In this document: positions 46,701 through 57,035 of the stretch, piece by piece
Layout: each line of letters begins with the position of its first letter
Position numbering within the stretch: the first letter of the stretch is position 1
Assembly: GCF_028858725.1 (NCBI RefSeq)
Contig: NC_084763.1
Coordinates: 58,055,152-58,119,151 of the forward strand
From: Colius striatus
Taxonomy: Eukaryota > Chordata > Aves > Coliiformes > Coliidae
Direction of reading: 5' to 3'
DNA length: 64,000 nt
Program-made: the position numbers and the translations under genes
The notes under the pieces: generated by a model
Database searches by the model: none
What the model saw: the letters and a program-made list of their open reading frames with translations, nothing else
What the model was told of the DNA's origin: nothing

Positions 46701-49700
46701 TGCCCAATTACCTCTGTTGTGCAGGTGTTTGAAGCTGCCTTAGCTTGGGTGCGGTACGAGCGAGACCGGAGGGAGTCGTTCCTCCCCGAGCTCCTGTCCA
46801 AAATCCGCCTCCCCCTTTGTCGACCCCAGTTTCTCACTGACCGTGTGCAACAAGATGACCTGGTGCGCTGCTGCCACAAGTGCAGGTGAGCTGTGGGACG
46901 TGGGGGGAGGAAACCAGCCAGGGGATGGGAGCAGGAGTGTGCTTGAGCAGTGTGAGAGCCTGCAGCCCTCTCTTGCTGTGGGCAGAGCGCTTCAGGGAGC
47001 AAAGCGGCTTCCCTGGGTTACACCGTTGCCTCCTAGAGGTGTCAGGAGGGGGAAAGTCAGTTAAATCTGCATCTGAAATAGGGAGAATTCATCCTATCAG
47101 CCAAGCTCTGTGATGAATGGGCTTTGGTTTCAGGGATCTGGTGGATGAGGCAAAGGATTATCACCTCATGCCCGAGCGGCGCCCGCACCTCCCGGCCTTC
47201 AAAACCCGTCCCCGCTGCTGCACGTCCATCGCTGGATTGATTTATGCTGTTGGGGGCCTCAACTCAGCAGGTACCTTGCACATCCTCTGCCCACAGTGGG
47301 GAGAGCCACAGTGTTCCCAGAACTCCAGCATGGTGGGGGTTGGAAGGGCCCTGCAGAGCTGCTCCAGCCCCTGCTACAGCAGCTTCCCTTCACTCGGGGG
47401 ACACAGGAACGTGTCCAGGTGGGGTTGGAAACCTCCTGAGAAGGAGCCTCCACACCCTCCCTGGGCAGCCTGGGCCAGGGCTCCCTCACCTCAGCACCAA
47501 AGGAGCTTCTCCTCCTGTCCCAGGGGCACTGCCTGTGTGCCAGCCTGTGCCTGTTACCCCTTGTCCTGGCACTGGCCACCACACAACACTGGCCCGCAGC
47601 CTTTCCTCCTCACACACATGTTCCATCCCCTCAGCACCCTGGGAGCCCTCACTGGCCTCTCTCCAGCAGTTCCCTGTCTCTCTGCAGCTGGGGAGCCCAG
47701 CACTGGGCACAGGGCTCCAGCTGAGGCCTCAGAGGAGCAGCACAACCTCCCTGGCCCTGCTGCCCACACTCTGCTGGATGCCCCCAGGCTGCCATTGGCT
47801 TCTTGCCCACCAGCCCACGCTGCTGCTCATGGTTCTCTGCTGCCCACCAGCACTGCCAGGTTCCTCTCCTGGAGCTGCTCTCCAGCAGGTCCCCCCCAGC
47901 CTGGCCTGGGGCAGGGGCTTGTTCCTGCCCAGCTGCAGGACTCTGCCCTTGCCAGCTTCTCTCAGGTGAAGCTTTGAGCCATTTCTCTGTGCAGCATTTT
48001 GACACTCAGGGTGGCTGTGCCCATTGTTTAACAGCTAGAAATTCCATCGAGGTCAGGTGTATTTAGAACAGCTCTTCTTGCACATCCTAAGCAGAGCATC
48101 TTGAGCTTGGTGTCCTCTCCTATAACAACAAGCAGAACCTGGAAGTATCTCAGTCCTGTTGGGCTTGTGGGATCATGTGTGCAGAGCCAATGCTCTCACA
48201 TGAGCCACAGTGTAAAAAGGTGACAGAAAGTGTTCATAAAACTCTGCTGGAACTTCCACCAACCTGGGAGGTGGGATCTGGACAGGAGGTGTATGTTGGG
48301 CACTGCTCCATGGGCTTCACACTCATCACAAACCCCAGGTCCCACGGGGAAGTCACCCTCCAGGACGCAGCCACCAACCAACGTGACACTGCAGGGCTCT
48401 GCTGCCCCTTTGAGGTGATGAGGCCCCACTTCCACAGCTTAGGACTTGTCAGCTCTGCTGCTGCACCACCACTCTCTGGGCCCGGCCATCAGCCAGGTTC
48501 CCACCCCAGGCATGGTGGCTCCAGCCAAGCCACGGGCAGCTGGTTCCTCCAGGAGGAGGCTGTGGCAAAGGCTTCACCAAAGCCCAGGCTGACACATCCA
48601 GCCTTTCCCTCATCCACTGGCTGTGTGGCCCTGTGATGGAAGGACATGAGGTCGGTCAGACAGCAGCTGCCCTTGACAAAGCCACGCTGGCCGGGCCTGA
48701 GCCCTTGGTTGGCGCTGGAGCGGCGCTGGCTGCCCCGTGTGCAGCCTCGCCCCAGGGCGCTTCCTCGGGCCTCCCCCTTTTAATTTGAGTAGCAAATTTT
48801 TATGCAGGCGACTCCCTGAACGTGGTGGAAGCGTTTGACCCCGTTGCCAACCGCTGGGAGAAGTGCCAGCCCATGAGCACGGCGCGGAGCCGCGTGGGCG
48901 TCGCGGTGCTCAACGGGCTGCTCTACGCCATCGGCGGCTACGACGGCCAGCTCCGCCTCAGCACCGTGGAGGTCTACAACCCAGAGACAGACTCCTGGAG
49001 CAAGGTGGAGAGCATGAACAGCAAGAGAAGGTGCGTGTGGGATCTTCTGGGGGAGGTTGTAGGGCGGTGGGAGGTGTTGGGTGGGGGTGGAGCGGCTGGG
49101 TGACGAGTGGAGCAAAATGATGGTGGGGGTTGGAAGGGCCCTGCAGAGCTCATCCAGCCCAACCCCTGCTACAGCAGGTTCCCCTCGCTCAGGGGAACAT
49201 GTGAGCAGGTCACTGAGCAGCTCACCTTGTGCTAGGAGGTGCCAGTTCTTGCACAAACTGCCCAGCTCTGGCTGGACTTCTGGGGGTTTATCCCTAGGGA
49301 TTGTGTTCCTGAGCTTCCATAATGGCAATTCCAGGGTGTGATCCCAGTCTCTGGCCTGAGGCATCCCATTTGATCACCTTTTCCAGCCAAAGATGTGATT
49401 TACAAGGTGTGGTGACAGGGGCAGACACCTTGCTTTGATGAGCTTTACCCCTGACAGCAATTAGTGAGTCTCTCCTGAGCCACATCCCTCAGCAGTTCTC
49501 TCTGACCCCCAGCACTGGGGAGGTCTTTCTGGGCAGCTGCAGTTTCTGGGATTTTCACCCATGAGCTGGGTCAGATTCTCTCCCTCTGTTGTGTTTTAAT
49601 TCCTTTGACCAGGGACACAGGGTGTGCTCGTGCCACAGGCATCTTTCCCAAGCGCTGAGGCTCAGAGCTCGGTTGGGATTGAGCTGCTGAGCAGGCTGGA

Positions 49701-52700
49701 GGGTGAAACAAGAGGAAGAGGAGGAGGTTTGTTGGGCTGAGGAAGGGGATGGGGCCTGAGGCCTCTCACGGGGTCATGCTCTTGGTTGCAGTGCCATGGG
49801 AACAGTGGTGCTGGATGGTCAGATCTATGTATGTGGTGGATACGATGGGAACTCCTCCCTCAGCTCCGTGGAGTCCTACTCGCCAGAAACAAACAAGTAA
49901 GAGCACTTCATGCCCCTCAGGTATCCCTCAGTCTGCTGCCAGGGAGGTGCTGGGCTGTGGCACTGCTGGGCACCTGGGCTGGAAAAGAACAGGGGGAACA
50001 ACGTGGAATCAGAGACTCATTTCAGATGGATCTTTAAGGTCACGGGGTCCAATCCCTCCCCTCACCTTGCCCAGCCCACCACTGACCCACGGCCCTCAGC
50101 CCCGGGGCTTTGGGGTGCCTCCAGGGCTGGGCACTCCCCCAGCTCCCTGGGCAGCCTGGCACAGGGCTGACACCCCTCTCAGGGAAACAGTTCTGCCTCA
50201 ACTCCAATCTCAACCTCCCCTGGGGCAACTCCAGCCCCTTTCCTCTTGTCCTGTCACTTAGAGGAGACTGAGCCCCACCTCACCACAGCATCCCTCCTCC
50301 AGAAGTTCCCTTGGATGCAAGCAAACAAACCACGTGTTCAATAACACAAGTGGTGGAAGGAGTTAGGGGAACCCAGCCCTAGAGAATCAGCTCCATCTGG
50401 AGTGACCCATGGGCTGTGTGCCTGCTGTGCCCTGCTCACCTGCCCCTTCTCCCACGCAGGTGGACTGTGGTGACCCCCATGAGCTCCAACCGCAGCGCCG
50501 CCGGAGTCACTGTGTTCGAGGGTCGGATCTACGTGTCGGGAGGCCACGACGGGCTCCAGATCTTCAACAGCGTGAGTCTGGGGCTGCTGCAGTGCCACAG
50601 GCTGGGGCACAGGGGCTGGAAACTGCCTGGGGGGGTTGGTGCCAGAGGCTGAAGATGAGCCAGCAGCGTGCACAGGGGGGCAAGAAGCCAGTGGCAGCCT
50701 GGCTGGGATCAGCAGTGGGGTGACAGCAGGAGCAGGGCAGGGATTGTCCCTGTGCTGGGCTCTGTGAGGCTGCAGCTCCAGGGCTGTGTCAGTGCTGGGC
50801 CCCTCACTCACTGCCACAGGGACACTGAGGGGCTGCAGCGTGGCCAGAGCCGGGCACAGAGCTGGGGAAGGGGCTGGAGCACAAGGGTGTTGGGAAGGGG
50901 CTGAGGGAATGGGGGTGTTGAGCCTGGAGAAGAGGAGGCTGAGGGGACACAGCAGCACTCTCTGCAGCTCCCTCACAGGAGGCTGGGGCTGGGGGAGGTT
51001 GGTTTCTGCTCCCAAGTGACAGGACAAGAGGAAATGGCCTCGAGTTGCCCCAGGGGAGGCTGAGACTGGAGCTGGGGAACAATTCCTTCCCCCAAGGGCT
51101 GTCCAGCCCTGTCCCAGCTGCCCAGGGCTGTGTGGCAGTGCCCATCCCTGGAGGGACCCCAAAGCCGTGGGGCTGAGGCCATGGGTCAGTGGTGGCTGTG
51201 GCTGTGCTGGGGACTGTTGGACTCCAGCAGCTTCAAGGGCATTTCCAACCCCAACCATTCTGTGATTTAAAATCACTTTATCCCTGCATCCCTTTGAGCT
51301 CTGGGCTGTCCCAGGTGTGTGCCCTGGCCTCTGCTTTCTGTGCCTGTTTGATGGCTTCAGTTTCAGAACCAGATTCTCTCTGCAACACGAGGCCTCCCCA
51401 AGGGGGTTGGTGGCATGAGGCCACCTGCCTCTTTCTCCTCTGGCTCTCAGCTCTCTGTGTGCTCCCTAGAGAACAACCTGATGCAGAACAGAAAAGACTG
51501 GTTCAGCAGTGGGAACACAAGGAGCTGTATGTGAGTGGGCTCTGACCAACGCTCTGCTCCCAGCAATGGGTCATAAAGGGATTGTTGGGAGCAGCAGTAA
51601 CTATTTCTGCCTCGCTCAGCAGATCAGGGCAGGCTGCTGTGTGCAGCCTGGAGTGCTCCTGAGCCAAGAACCACAAAGCTGCTTGTCTGAGCACGTTCCT
51701 GAGCAGGGCAGGTTTGGAGCAGAGCAGGAGCCACTGCAGATGGGATCCATCTCATGGTCTCTCAAGAAGCACAAGAGCTGAAAGATGAGAGTTGCTTGTA
51801 TTTCACCTTTCTGCCCCCTGAGGTGCCAAAATGTTCCATCTGCAAACACGTGGCAGCCTTGCCCAGCACTGGCAGAGCTGAGGTGCAGAGGGAGGGCAGA
51901 AGCCTGCCCTTTGCCACGGGGCAGGGGATGTGGGCTTGGAGGGTGCAGCAGTGGGGCCATGCAAGAGAGAAACTGACCAGGCTGAGCTGAAATAACAGCT
52001 GAAATAACAGCAACTCAACATGGTTTGGGTGTGAAGGGACCTCAAAGCTCGTCCTGTTCCACCCCCTGCCATGGGACACCTTCCTCCAGCCCAGGCTGCT
52101 CCCAGCCCCATCCAAGCTGCCCTTGGACACTGCCAGGGCTGGGGCAGCCACAGCCTCTCTGGGCAGCCTGTGCCAGGGCCTCAGCACCCTCCCAGGGAAC
52201 AGCTTCTGCCCCCCAGCTCAGCTCAGTCTCCCCTCTGGCACTTGGGAGCCAGCAGCCCTTGTCCTGGCACTCCAGGCCCTTGGCCAAAGTCCCTGCCCAT
52301 GTCTCTTGGGGGCCCCTCGAGGGGCTGGAGGCTGCTCCAAGAGCTCCTGGAGCCTTCTCCAGGCTGAGCAGCCCCAACTCTCTCAGCCTGTGCTCACAGC
52401 AGAGGGGCTCCAGCCCTGGCAGCAGCTCTGGGGCCTCCTGTGCACTGGCTCCAGCAGCTCCACGTCCTTCTGCTGGTGGCCCCAGAGCTGGAGGCAGCAC
52501 TGCAGGGGGGTCTCAGCACAGCAGAGCAGAGGGGCACCATCCCCTCCCTCCAGCTGCTGCCCACACTCCCTGGCACCCAGCCCAGGCTGCAGGGGGCTTT
52601 CTGTGCTGTGAGCACACACTGATGGCTCACAGGCAGCTTTCCACCCCCAGCACCCCCAGTCCCTGTGCTCAGGGCTGCCCTCACCCCACTCACCCCCAGC

Positions 52701-53186
52701 CCGTGCCTGGCACCGCCTCGGGGTCACCTCTTTAGCACCAAGGCTCCCCGAACACCTTCCCCCCCCGTCCCCTGAGCGCTGGCACGTGTGTCCCCGCAGG
52801 TCGAGTACTACAACCACCCCACGGGCACCTGGCACCCCGTGGCCAACATGCTGAACAAGCGCTGCCGCCACGGCGCCGCCTCCCTGGGCAGCAAGATGTT
52901 CGTGGCGGGCGGCTACGACGGCTCCGGGTTCCTGAGCGCGGCCGAGGTGCTGAGCTCCGGCGCCGGGCGCTGGGACGCGCTGGTGCCCATGAACACCCGC
53001 CGCAGCCGCGTGTCGCTCGCCGCCAGCTGCGGCCGCCTCTACGCCGTGGGGGGCTACGACGGACAGTCCAACCTCAGCTCCGTGGAGATGTACGACCCCC
53101 GCAGCGACCGCTGGACTTTCATGGCCCCCATGGTGTGCCACGAGGGGGGCGTGGGGGTGGGCTGCGTGCCCCTGCTCACGCTCTGA
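28724..53186 (+). CDS. KLHL18: KLHL18, kelch-like CUL3 ubiquitin-ligase adaptor (10 exons)
   Basis: Substrate adaptor of CUL3-RBX1 ubiquitin ligase; known targets include Aurora A at mitotic entry and UNC119 in photoreceptors. Exons: 28724-28867, 42421-42551, 43576-43716, 45705-45903, 46725-46885, 47134-47270, 48808-49030, 49792-49896, 50460-50571, 52800-53186. All splice sites are GT-AG and all phases join, giving 579 aa (human 574). BTB about 38-145 ([20 protein letters not shown]), BACK about 150-250, then six kelch repeats with the paired-glycine blades ([62 protein letters not shown]), ending VGCVPLLTL. The N-terminus [17 protein letters not shown] differs from human MVEDGAEELEDL but joins the conserved VHFSV. 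The last exon is strikingly GC-rich at third positions compared with exons 3-5. Confidence 0.97.
29250..29755 (+). mobile_element. CR1 LINE 3' fragment
   Basis: Runs from CGTGTCCAGCTCTGGGCCCC through CTGCAGCTTGGAGAAGAGGA to GGATGAGCTTTGCAGGTCCC and TTGAGATTCTGTCATTGTGA at the end. Near-identical in its last 220 bases to the copy at 28015-28240. Confidence 0.85.
30535..30950 (+). mobile_element. CR1 LINE 3' fragment
   Basis: GGGGCTGTTCAGCCTGGAGG, GGGAGCCCTGGCCCTGGCTG and GGATGAGCTCTGCAGGGTCC in order, then CATGCTGGGATTCTGTGCTT. The same subfamily appears antisense at 47320-47970. Confidence 0.85.
30985..31230 (+). mobile_element. CR1 LINE fragment, second piece
   Basis: GGGAGGCTGCAGCTCCAGGG and GGGTGTTGAGCCTGGAGAAG, ending in the CTCACAGGAGGCTGGGGCTG block. 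It is cut off before the CR1 tail. The first 40 bases are the unit amplified at 63.2 kb. Confidence 0.8.
33792..33837. repeat. (TG)n microsatellite, two tracts
   Basis: Two TG runs split by a short CATCTCTGTATA interruption. Confidence 0.9.
33970..34022. repeat. 25-bp direct duplication
   Basis: Two adjacent copies of TGCTGTTTGTG(T/C)TCTTCCTGAGCAT in KLHL18 intron 1. Confidence 0.85.
35370..35945 (+). mobile_element. CR1 LINE 3' fragment
   Basis: GGGGGGCAAGAAGCCAGTGG, GCTGCAGCTCCAGGGCTGTG and GGACTCCATCAGCTTCAAGG in order. Closely similar to the copy at 50575-51272. Confidence 0.85.
36480..36600 (-). mobile_element. Short CR1 fragment (antisense)
   Basis: ATCATGGAATCCTCAGAAGG and GCTCCATGTCCTTCTGATGT, then GCAGTGCTGCAGGGGGGTCT, a block also present in the copy at 52.5 kb. 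Confidence 0.6.
38337..38360. repeat. 21-bp direct duplication
   Basis: AGAGCTCTCATTAACCTGGC occurs twice in a row with no change; the copies run from about 38320 to 38361. Confidence 0.8.
38540..38740 (+). mobile_element. CR1 LINE 3' end
   Basis: GGACACGTTCCTGTGCCCCC, GGTGAGCTCTGCAGGGCCCT and CACCACTCTGGGATTCTGGG: the sense CR1 tail. Confidence 0.8.
41860..41975 (+). mobile_element. Short CR1 fragment
   Basis: GCTGAGGCCCTGGCACAGGC, GCCCAGAGAGGCTGTGGCTG and GGCAGTGTCCGAGGGCAGCT, the sense counterpart of the antisense copies at 8.6, 23.8 and 27.4 kb, lacking the tail. Confidence 0.7.
42990..43370 (+). mobile_element. CR1 LINE 3' fragment
   Basis: GACAGGAGGCTGTGGCCAGG, CATTGCCCCAGGGGAGGTTG and GCCCAGCCCTGGAGGGATCC: sense CR1 wording without the final tail. 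It lies in KLHL18 intron 2. Confidence 0.75.
43760..43855 (+). mobile_element. Short CR1 LINE 3' end
   Basis: Begins CAGTTCCTGTGCCACCTGAT and ends GGGTTGGACTGGATGTTCTC then TTCCAACCCTTACTATTCTA, a recognisable CR1 terminus only about 45 bases after a KLHL18 donor. Confidence 0.85.
47320..47970 (-). mobile_element. CR1 LINE 3' fragment (antisense)
   Basis: GGGGGTTGGAAGGGCCCTGC, GAACGTGTCCAGGTGGGGTT and CTGCTGCCCACACTCTGCTG; begins about 50 bases after a KLHL18 exon. Confidence 0.85.
49120..49200 (-). mobile_element. Short CR1 LINE 3' end (antisense)
   Basis: GGGGGTTGGAAGGGCCCTGC followed by AGAGCTCATCCAGCCCAACC, the antisense CR1 terminus. Confidence 0.75.
50030..50275 (-). mobile_element. 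CR1 LINE 3' fragment (antisense)
   Basis: TGGGGTGCCTCCAGGGCTGG, CAACTCCAATCTCAACCTCC and CTTTCCTCTTGTCCTGTCAC in order. Confidence 0.8.
50575..51272 (+). mobile_element. CR1 LINE 3' fragment
   Basis: Sense copy of about 700 bases ending TTTCCAACCCCAACCATTCT then GTGATTT. It starts within a few bases of the donor of the KLHL18 exon ending 50571. Confidence 0.85.
52015..52700 (-). mobile_element. CR1 LINE 3' fragment (antisense)
   Basis: Starts CATGGTTTGGGTGTGAAGGG and follows the same antisense wording as the copy at 8.5 kb over more than 400 bases, then extends further into the element. Confidence 0.85.
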
Positions 53187-54845
53187 GCGGGATGGGGGCG
53201 CTGGGGGGGCTCGGGCAGCTCCGCCGCTGCTCGCAACCGCACACGCCATGGGAAAGCGGACTCGAAGCATCCCCCTCCCTTGGCTTTTTGGGGGGGCTCA
53301 GACGTGCTGCAATGGGGGGGAGGGGCGAGGACCTGCTTCCTCCGCCCCTCGGGTTTCCCCCGAGGCGCCTCGTTGCACCATCCAAACGGCCTCTCCAACG
53401 ACTCCAGCGGCGGCGCAGCCCTCCCCGGCCGCCCGGGGCTGGCCTCGGGCTCTGGGGAGGCTCCGGTCACACCTCCCCGAGCTTACTGAAACACCGCGGC
53501 GTCGCCGGCCGGCCCCCAGCCCCGAGAGGTGCTGCTGGCACGGGGCGCCCTGGGCTTCTGCGGCTCTGGGAGGGGGGAACGCGACCCCGAGAAACCTCCC
53601 CCCGGCAGCCGCGGGATGGAGAAAGCAGGAAGAGGAAAAAGGGGTCGGTTAAACCCTGGGCTGGCTTTAGCAAGGCTGGGGAGGAGAAGGGTGAAATGAC
53701 ACTAAGCAACAGGCTGAGGCTTTCCAAAGGGGAAAGGAGGTGTGAAGTGGCAGGAGGGCCCTGAAGTGCAGCCTAGGGCTGTGTTTCCAAAGGGGATGGC
53801 GAAGGGGCGGCTGCAGCAGAGCTGAGTTCAGGAGGGGCAAGAAAAGCTAGGTGTTGGGGGTGAGCACAGGCAGAGAAAGTCCCTGCAAGGACACGGGGTG
53901 AGCAGCTCAGCCTGAGGCTGGGGGAGAAAATCCCCAACCTGGGGCTTTCCTGGTGTGTTGCACAGGGACAGGTCTTGGGGGGGAGTGGGGAGGGAGGAGA
54001 AACTCCTTGGTTCTGTCCACGGAGCTCCCTGCCCAGGGAATGCTCCTCTGCACCCACTCCTCCAGCACTTCTCTTGCATGACCGTGACCCAGCATCCCTG
54101 CACCGCCCCTCTGTGCCCCCCTCAGCAAAGCCACCCCCCTCCCCGGCCGTGGGCACGCGGAGCTGGGCTGTGGGGCCACTAATGCCACTGGCCACAGCCC
54201 GGGGACAGCGATGTCACCCTTGTCGTGCCCCAGCCCAGTGCTCGGGGGCGGTCAGACCCGGCCCCTCCTGTGTCCTGGAGCTGGGGGGGAGCTGGATGGT
54301 GACCCCAGCCCCCGAACCCACCCCGCACCCCCCCACACGCTCCATCCCTGGCTCCCAGCGCCGCTGGCTGGGGTTTTACCTCTGGGTGTACATGTGGCTG
54401 TGGATATTTGGGTATATGTATATTTTCGGTATCTGAGGAGCATCTCTGGCTATAAATGTGACGTTTCGGTGTACAGACCCAACTCCTCTGACTGTCTGTC
54501 TGTCTGGCAGCGCTGGGGTCACCGCAGGGCGAATTCCCTGGGGGGAGGGAGGGTCCCATGCTGCTAAAACTCTTGGAAAAGGCCAAATCCCCCCTCCCCG
54601 AGCCCAGGACTGGAATCAAAAGGAGTTTGCTTTTGCAGGAATAACCCCGGGAGCGCCGGGGTCGCTGCAGAGGGAGCAGGGATCAATCCTGCGCCCTCCA
54701 AGTCACGGAGAAACCCCCCCAAATGTAGCCAAATGTGTTAAAAGCCGCTGCTCCCCCCCCCCTCGTGCCCCCCCAGCCCCCGGAGGCCACTTTTGCTGCC
54801 ACCTAACCCTTGTTTTATATTAAAACCCAAGAGAAATCCATCCCC
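53187..54845 (+). other. KLHL18: KLHL18 3' untranslated region
   Basis: GC-rich non-coding sequence after the TGA at 53184-53186, with AT-richer patches near 54.4 kb. The best poly(A) signal is ATTAAA at 54819-54824, giving a 3' UTR of about 1.65 kb. Long open frames here reflect base composition only. Confidence 0.6.
54819..54824 (+). terminator. KLHL18: Likely KLHL18 poly(A) signal (ATTAAA)
   Basis: ATTAAA is the strongest hexamer between the KLHL18 stop and the cathelicidin cluster. No AATAAA was found in between. Confidence 0.5.
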
Positions 54846-55249
54846 TGGACGGCTGCTGTGGCATCTTTGAGTGAGGTGGGGAGGATTCCCGGGCACGCCG
54901 GCCCGATCTCCGTCGGGGGCCGGGGCTGTGGGACGAGTCTGAGCCCCGAGCAGGGGGGAGATCGGAAGAAGAGAACGCTCCCAAGTGCGTGGGGAGGGAG
55001 CGGGGAGGGGGCTCGTCGGGAGCCGGGGGGATGGCTCCGTCCTGGCTCGGGAGGAGCGCGACGGGGCTCGGCCGGGAGCAGCCGCAGGGAAGGGGCCGCC
55101 CGGGGGGGCTCGGAGCGGCCCCGGCCCCGCGCCAAGGACAACACGGCGAGCCGAGCCCTGCCCGCAGCCTGCAGGGGCCCCGCTCCCCGGCACACACGCG
55201 GATCCCCTCACACAGCCGGACTCGCCCACGGACGGTCCCTTTGCCCATC

Positions 55250-55590
55250 CCTCCGCCGGGGACCGAGCCCTCACCCGCAGCCGATCCCTCTGCAAAGCTG
55301 ATCCTTCCTCCTAGAGCCGAGCCCTTCGCCCAGAGGTAATCCTCTCTCCAAAGCTGATATCCTCTCCAAAGGCGATTCCCTCTGCTAGAGCCGATCCCTT
55401 CTCCAGCCCTCTCCTAGAGCAGATTCCCTCTCCAAAGCCTCTAGAGCCGATCCCTTCTCCTAGGGCCGACCCCTTCTCCCAGAGCTCATCCCCTCTCCAA
55501 AGCTGATCCCCTCTCAGAGCCGATCCCTTCTCTCAGAGCCGATCCCTTGGCCCAGAGCCGCCCCCAGCCCGGAGCCGATCGCGTCTCTGC
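55250..55590. repeat. Degenerate GAGCCGATCCCTTCTCC minisatellite
   Basis: Variants of AGAGCCGATCCCTTCTCC and CCAAAGCTGATCCCCTCTC recur more than a dozen times directly upstream of the first cathelicidin-cluster gene. They occupy the place where its promoter should be. Confidence 0.75.
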
Positions 55591-55614
55591 CGGCCGGGCG
55601 CGGCCGTGCCCCGC

Positions 55615-56363
55615 ATGGCGCTGGTGCTGGGAGCGCTGCTGGTGGCGGTGGGCGCCGCGGCGCCCCCGGGGCTGCCGGCTCCCCGCGACCTGGCCCGCTC
55701 GGTGCTGGAGACCCACGGGCAGGAGCTGAAGCTGCTGAAGCTGCTGGGAGTCGCCAGGACGGTAGGAGCCGGGCTGGGCGGTGGGGGGTGGGCACCCAGC
55801 CCGTGGGGACCCGTTTCCCTGCCGGCCTCGGGAAGCCCCCGCCAGCTCCATCCTTTCCCCCTCCTTCCCTTCGCTTTCCCCGGCAGAAGTTCGACTGGGG
55901 CACCCATTTCAGCATCAACTTCACGGCCCGGCAGCCCGTCTGCCCCAAATCCGGCCCCGACCGCCGCGGCACCGGCTGCCAAGCCCGGCCGGGCAGGGTA
56001 AGCGTGGCACCGGGGGTCCTCCCCCCAAACACGGCGGCGTGGGGGGACAGAATGGTGTCCCCGGGGTGCTCAGCGTCGCTCCGCGTGTCCCTCTGCCCCC
56101 GCAGATCCAGCGGTGCTCAGCTCAGGTCTCGGTCTTCACTTTCCTGCCCGACGTGCCGCTGTCGATGGTGGAGTGTGACCGGGAGCCGGTGAGACCCCAG
56201 GGACCCTCCCCCTGCCGCGCCTGGGACGGCGGTGGGGACATTCCCCCCTCCCCAGAACTCTGGGGACGTTATTTTGGCCGCAGCGTGAAGCCCACCCTTA
56301 TTTCTCTCCCCAGCAGCCCGGCGGCAGCACGCAGCCCCGCTCCCCCGGCACCAGCCCTGGTCA

Positions 56364-56404
<41 letters not shown>

Positions 56405-56493
56405 CACGGCCGCCTCCCCGGCCTCACCCCCCCGCCGGCACATCGCGCCTGGGGCCGTCCCGCCGTCCCCCGCCCCCAACGCAGCTGCAATAA
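55615..56493 (+). CDS. Divergent cathelin-fold secreted protein with Ser/Pro/Arg-rich tail
   Basis: Likely a secreted host-defence precursor of the cathelicidin/cystatin superfamily. Exons: 55615-55761, 55887-55997, 56105-56188 and probably 56314-56493, all GT-AG at phase 0 like cathelicidins; 173 aa. Signal peptide MALVLGALLVAVGAAA, then LPAPRDLARSVL resembling the LPAP..QALTQAIDSY start of CATH2. Four cysteines at about 68, 80, 90 and 110 match the cathelin pattern, and exon 3 is 28 codons as in the neighbouring cathelicidins. Exon 4 would add 13 serines from a TCA repeat and a proline/arginine-rich end (SRPPPRPHPPAG, PSRRPPPPTQLQ). Its stop TAA lies inside AATAAA (56489-56494). I do not recognise a named orthologue; the chicken CATH1, 2, 3 and B1 mature peptides all look different. 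The exon-4 coding call is the weak point. Confidence 0.7.
56368..56400. repeat. (TCA)11 microsatellite
   Basis: Eleven uninterrupted TCA units inside the last exon of the divergent cathelin gene, read as serine in the proposed frame. Likely to vary in length between individuals. Confidence 0.9.
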
Positions 56494-56494
56494 A
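56489..56494 (+). terminator. Poly(A) signal of the divergent cathelin gene
   Basis: Canonical AATAAA overlapping the proposed TAA stop codon, followed by a GT-rich stretch at 56515-56530 as expected downstream of a cleavage site. Confidence 0.75.
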
Positions 56495-56998
56495 GACATT
56501 TTGGGGTCGCACGTGTGCGTGTGTGTGGTGACACGGCCCGAGGGGGGAGGGAGGGGGCTGGGGGGCACCCCCCGGCGTTGGGCAACGGGGATGGGGCAAG
56601 CCCGGGGTTGTGCAAGCCCGAGGGGCACCAACCCGACACGAGCAACGTGCCTGGTGTCCCTGCGGGTCCCAAGGGGCTCCGAGGGCTGGGGACACCCCGG
56701 GGAGTGGGGACGGTCCCCGATGGCTCCCGGTCCCAAAAGTCGTGCCTCTCCCCCCTCCCCTCTCCCAACAAAGGGGCTCCCAGGGCTGGAGGACACCCCA
56801 GGAACGGAGCTGTGTCCCTGGGAGGGACCAGATGTGCCACCTCCTGCACATGGGACACGCTCAGGACCCCTTGTCCCGTTCGTGTCCCCCCCTTTCCCCC
56901 TCCCCCAAAGTAACTGCCACTCTGTGGGCTGGGGCCAGAGGTTTCCGGAGGGGGGGAGCCGAGCCCCGGGGCGGGATCCTCAGCTTCCCAGAGCGGGG

Positions 56999-57004
56999 AT
57001 AAAA
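56999..57004 (+). promoter_or_regulatory. CATH2: CATH2 TATA box
   Basis: GGGGATAAAAGGGGAC lies about 33 bases before the CATH2 ATG. The sequence AGCTTCCCAGAGCGGGGATA around it is repeated, inverted, in front of the broken cathelicidin copy at 59.6 kb. Confidence 0.75.
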
Positions 57005-57035
57005 GGGGACACGGGAGGTGCCGGTGGGGACAAGG

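Noticed and set aside
55615-56493. Chemerin (RARRES2) or another cystatin relative for the first cluster gene
   Set aside because: The 28-codon third exon, the LPAP start and the position inside the cathelicidin cluster fit cathelin better. The cysteine spacing is slightly wider than usual, so the call stays cautious.
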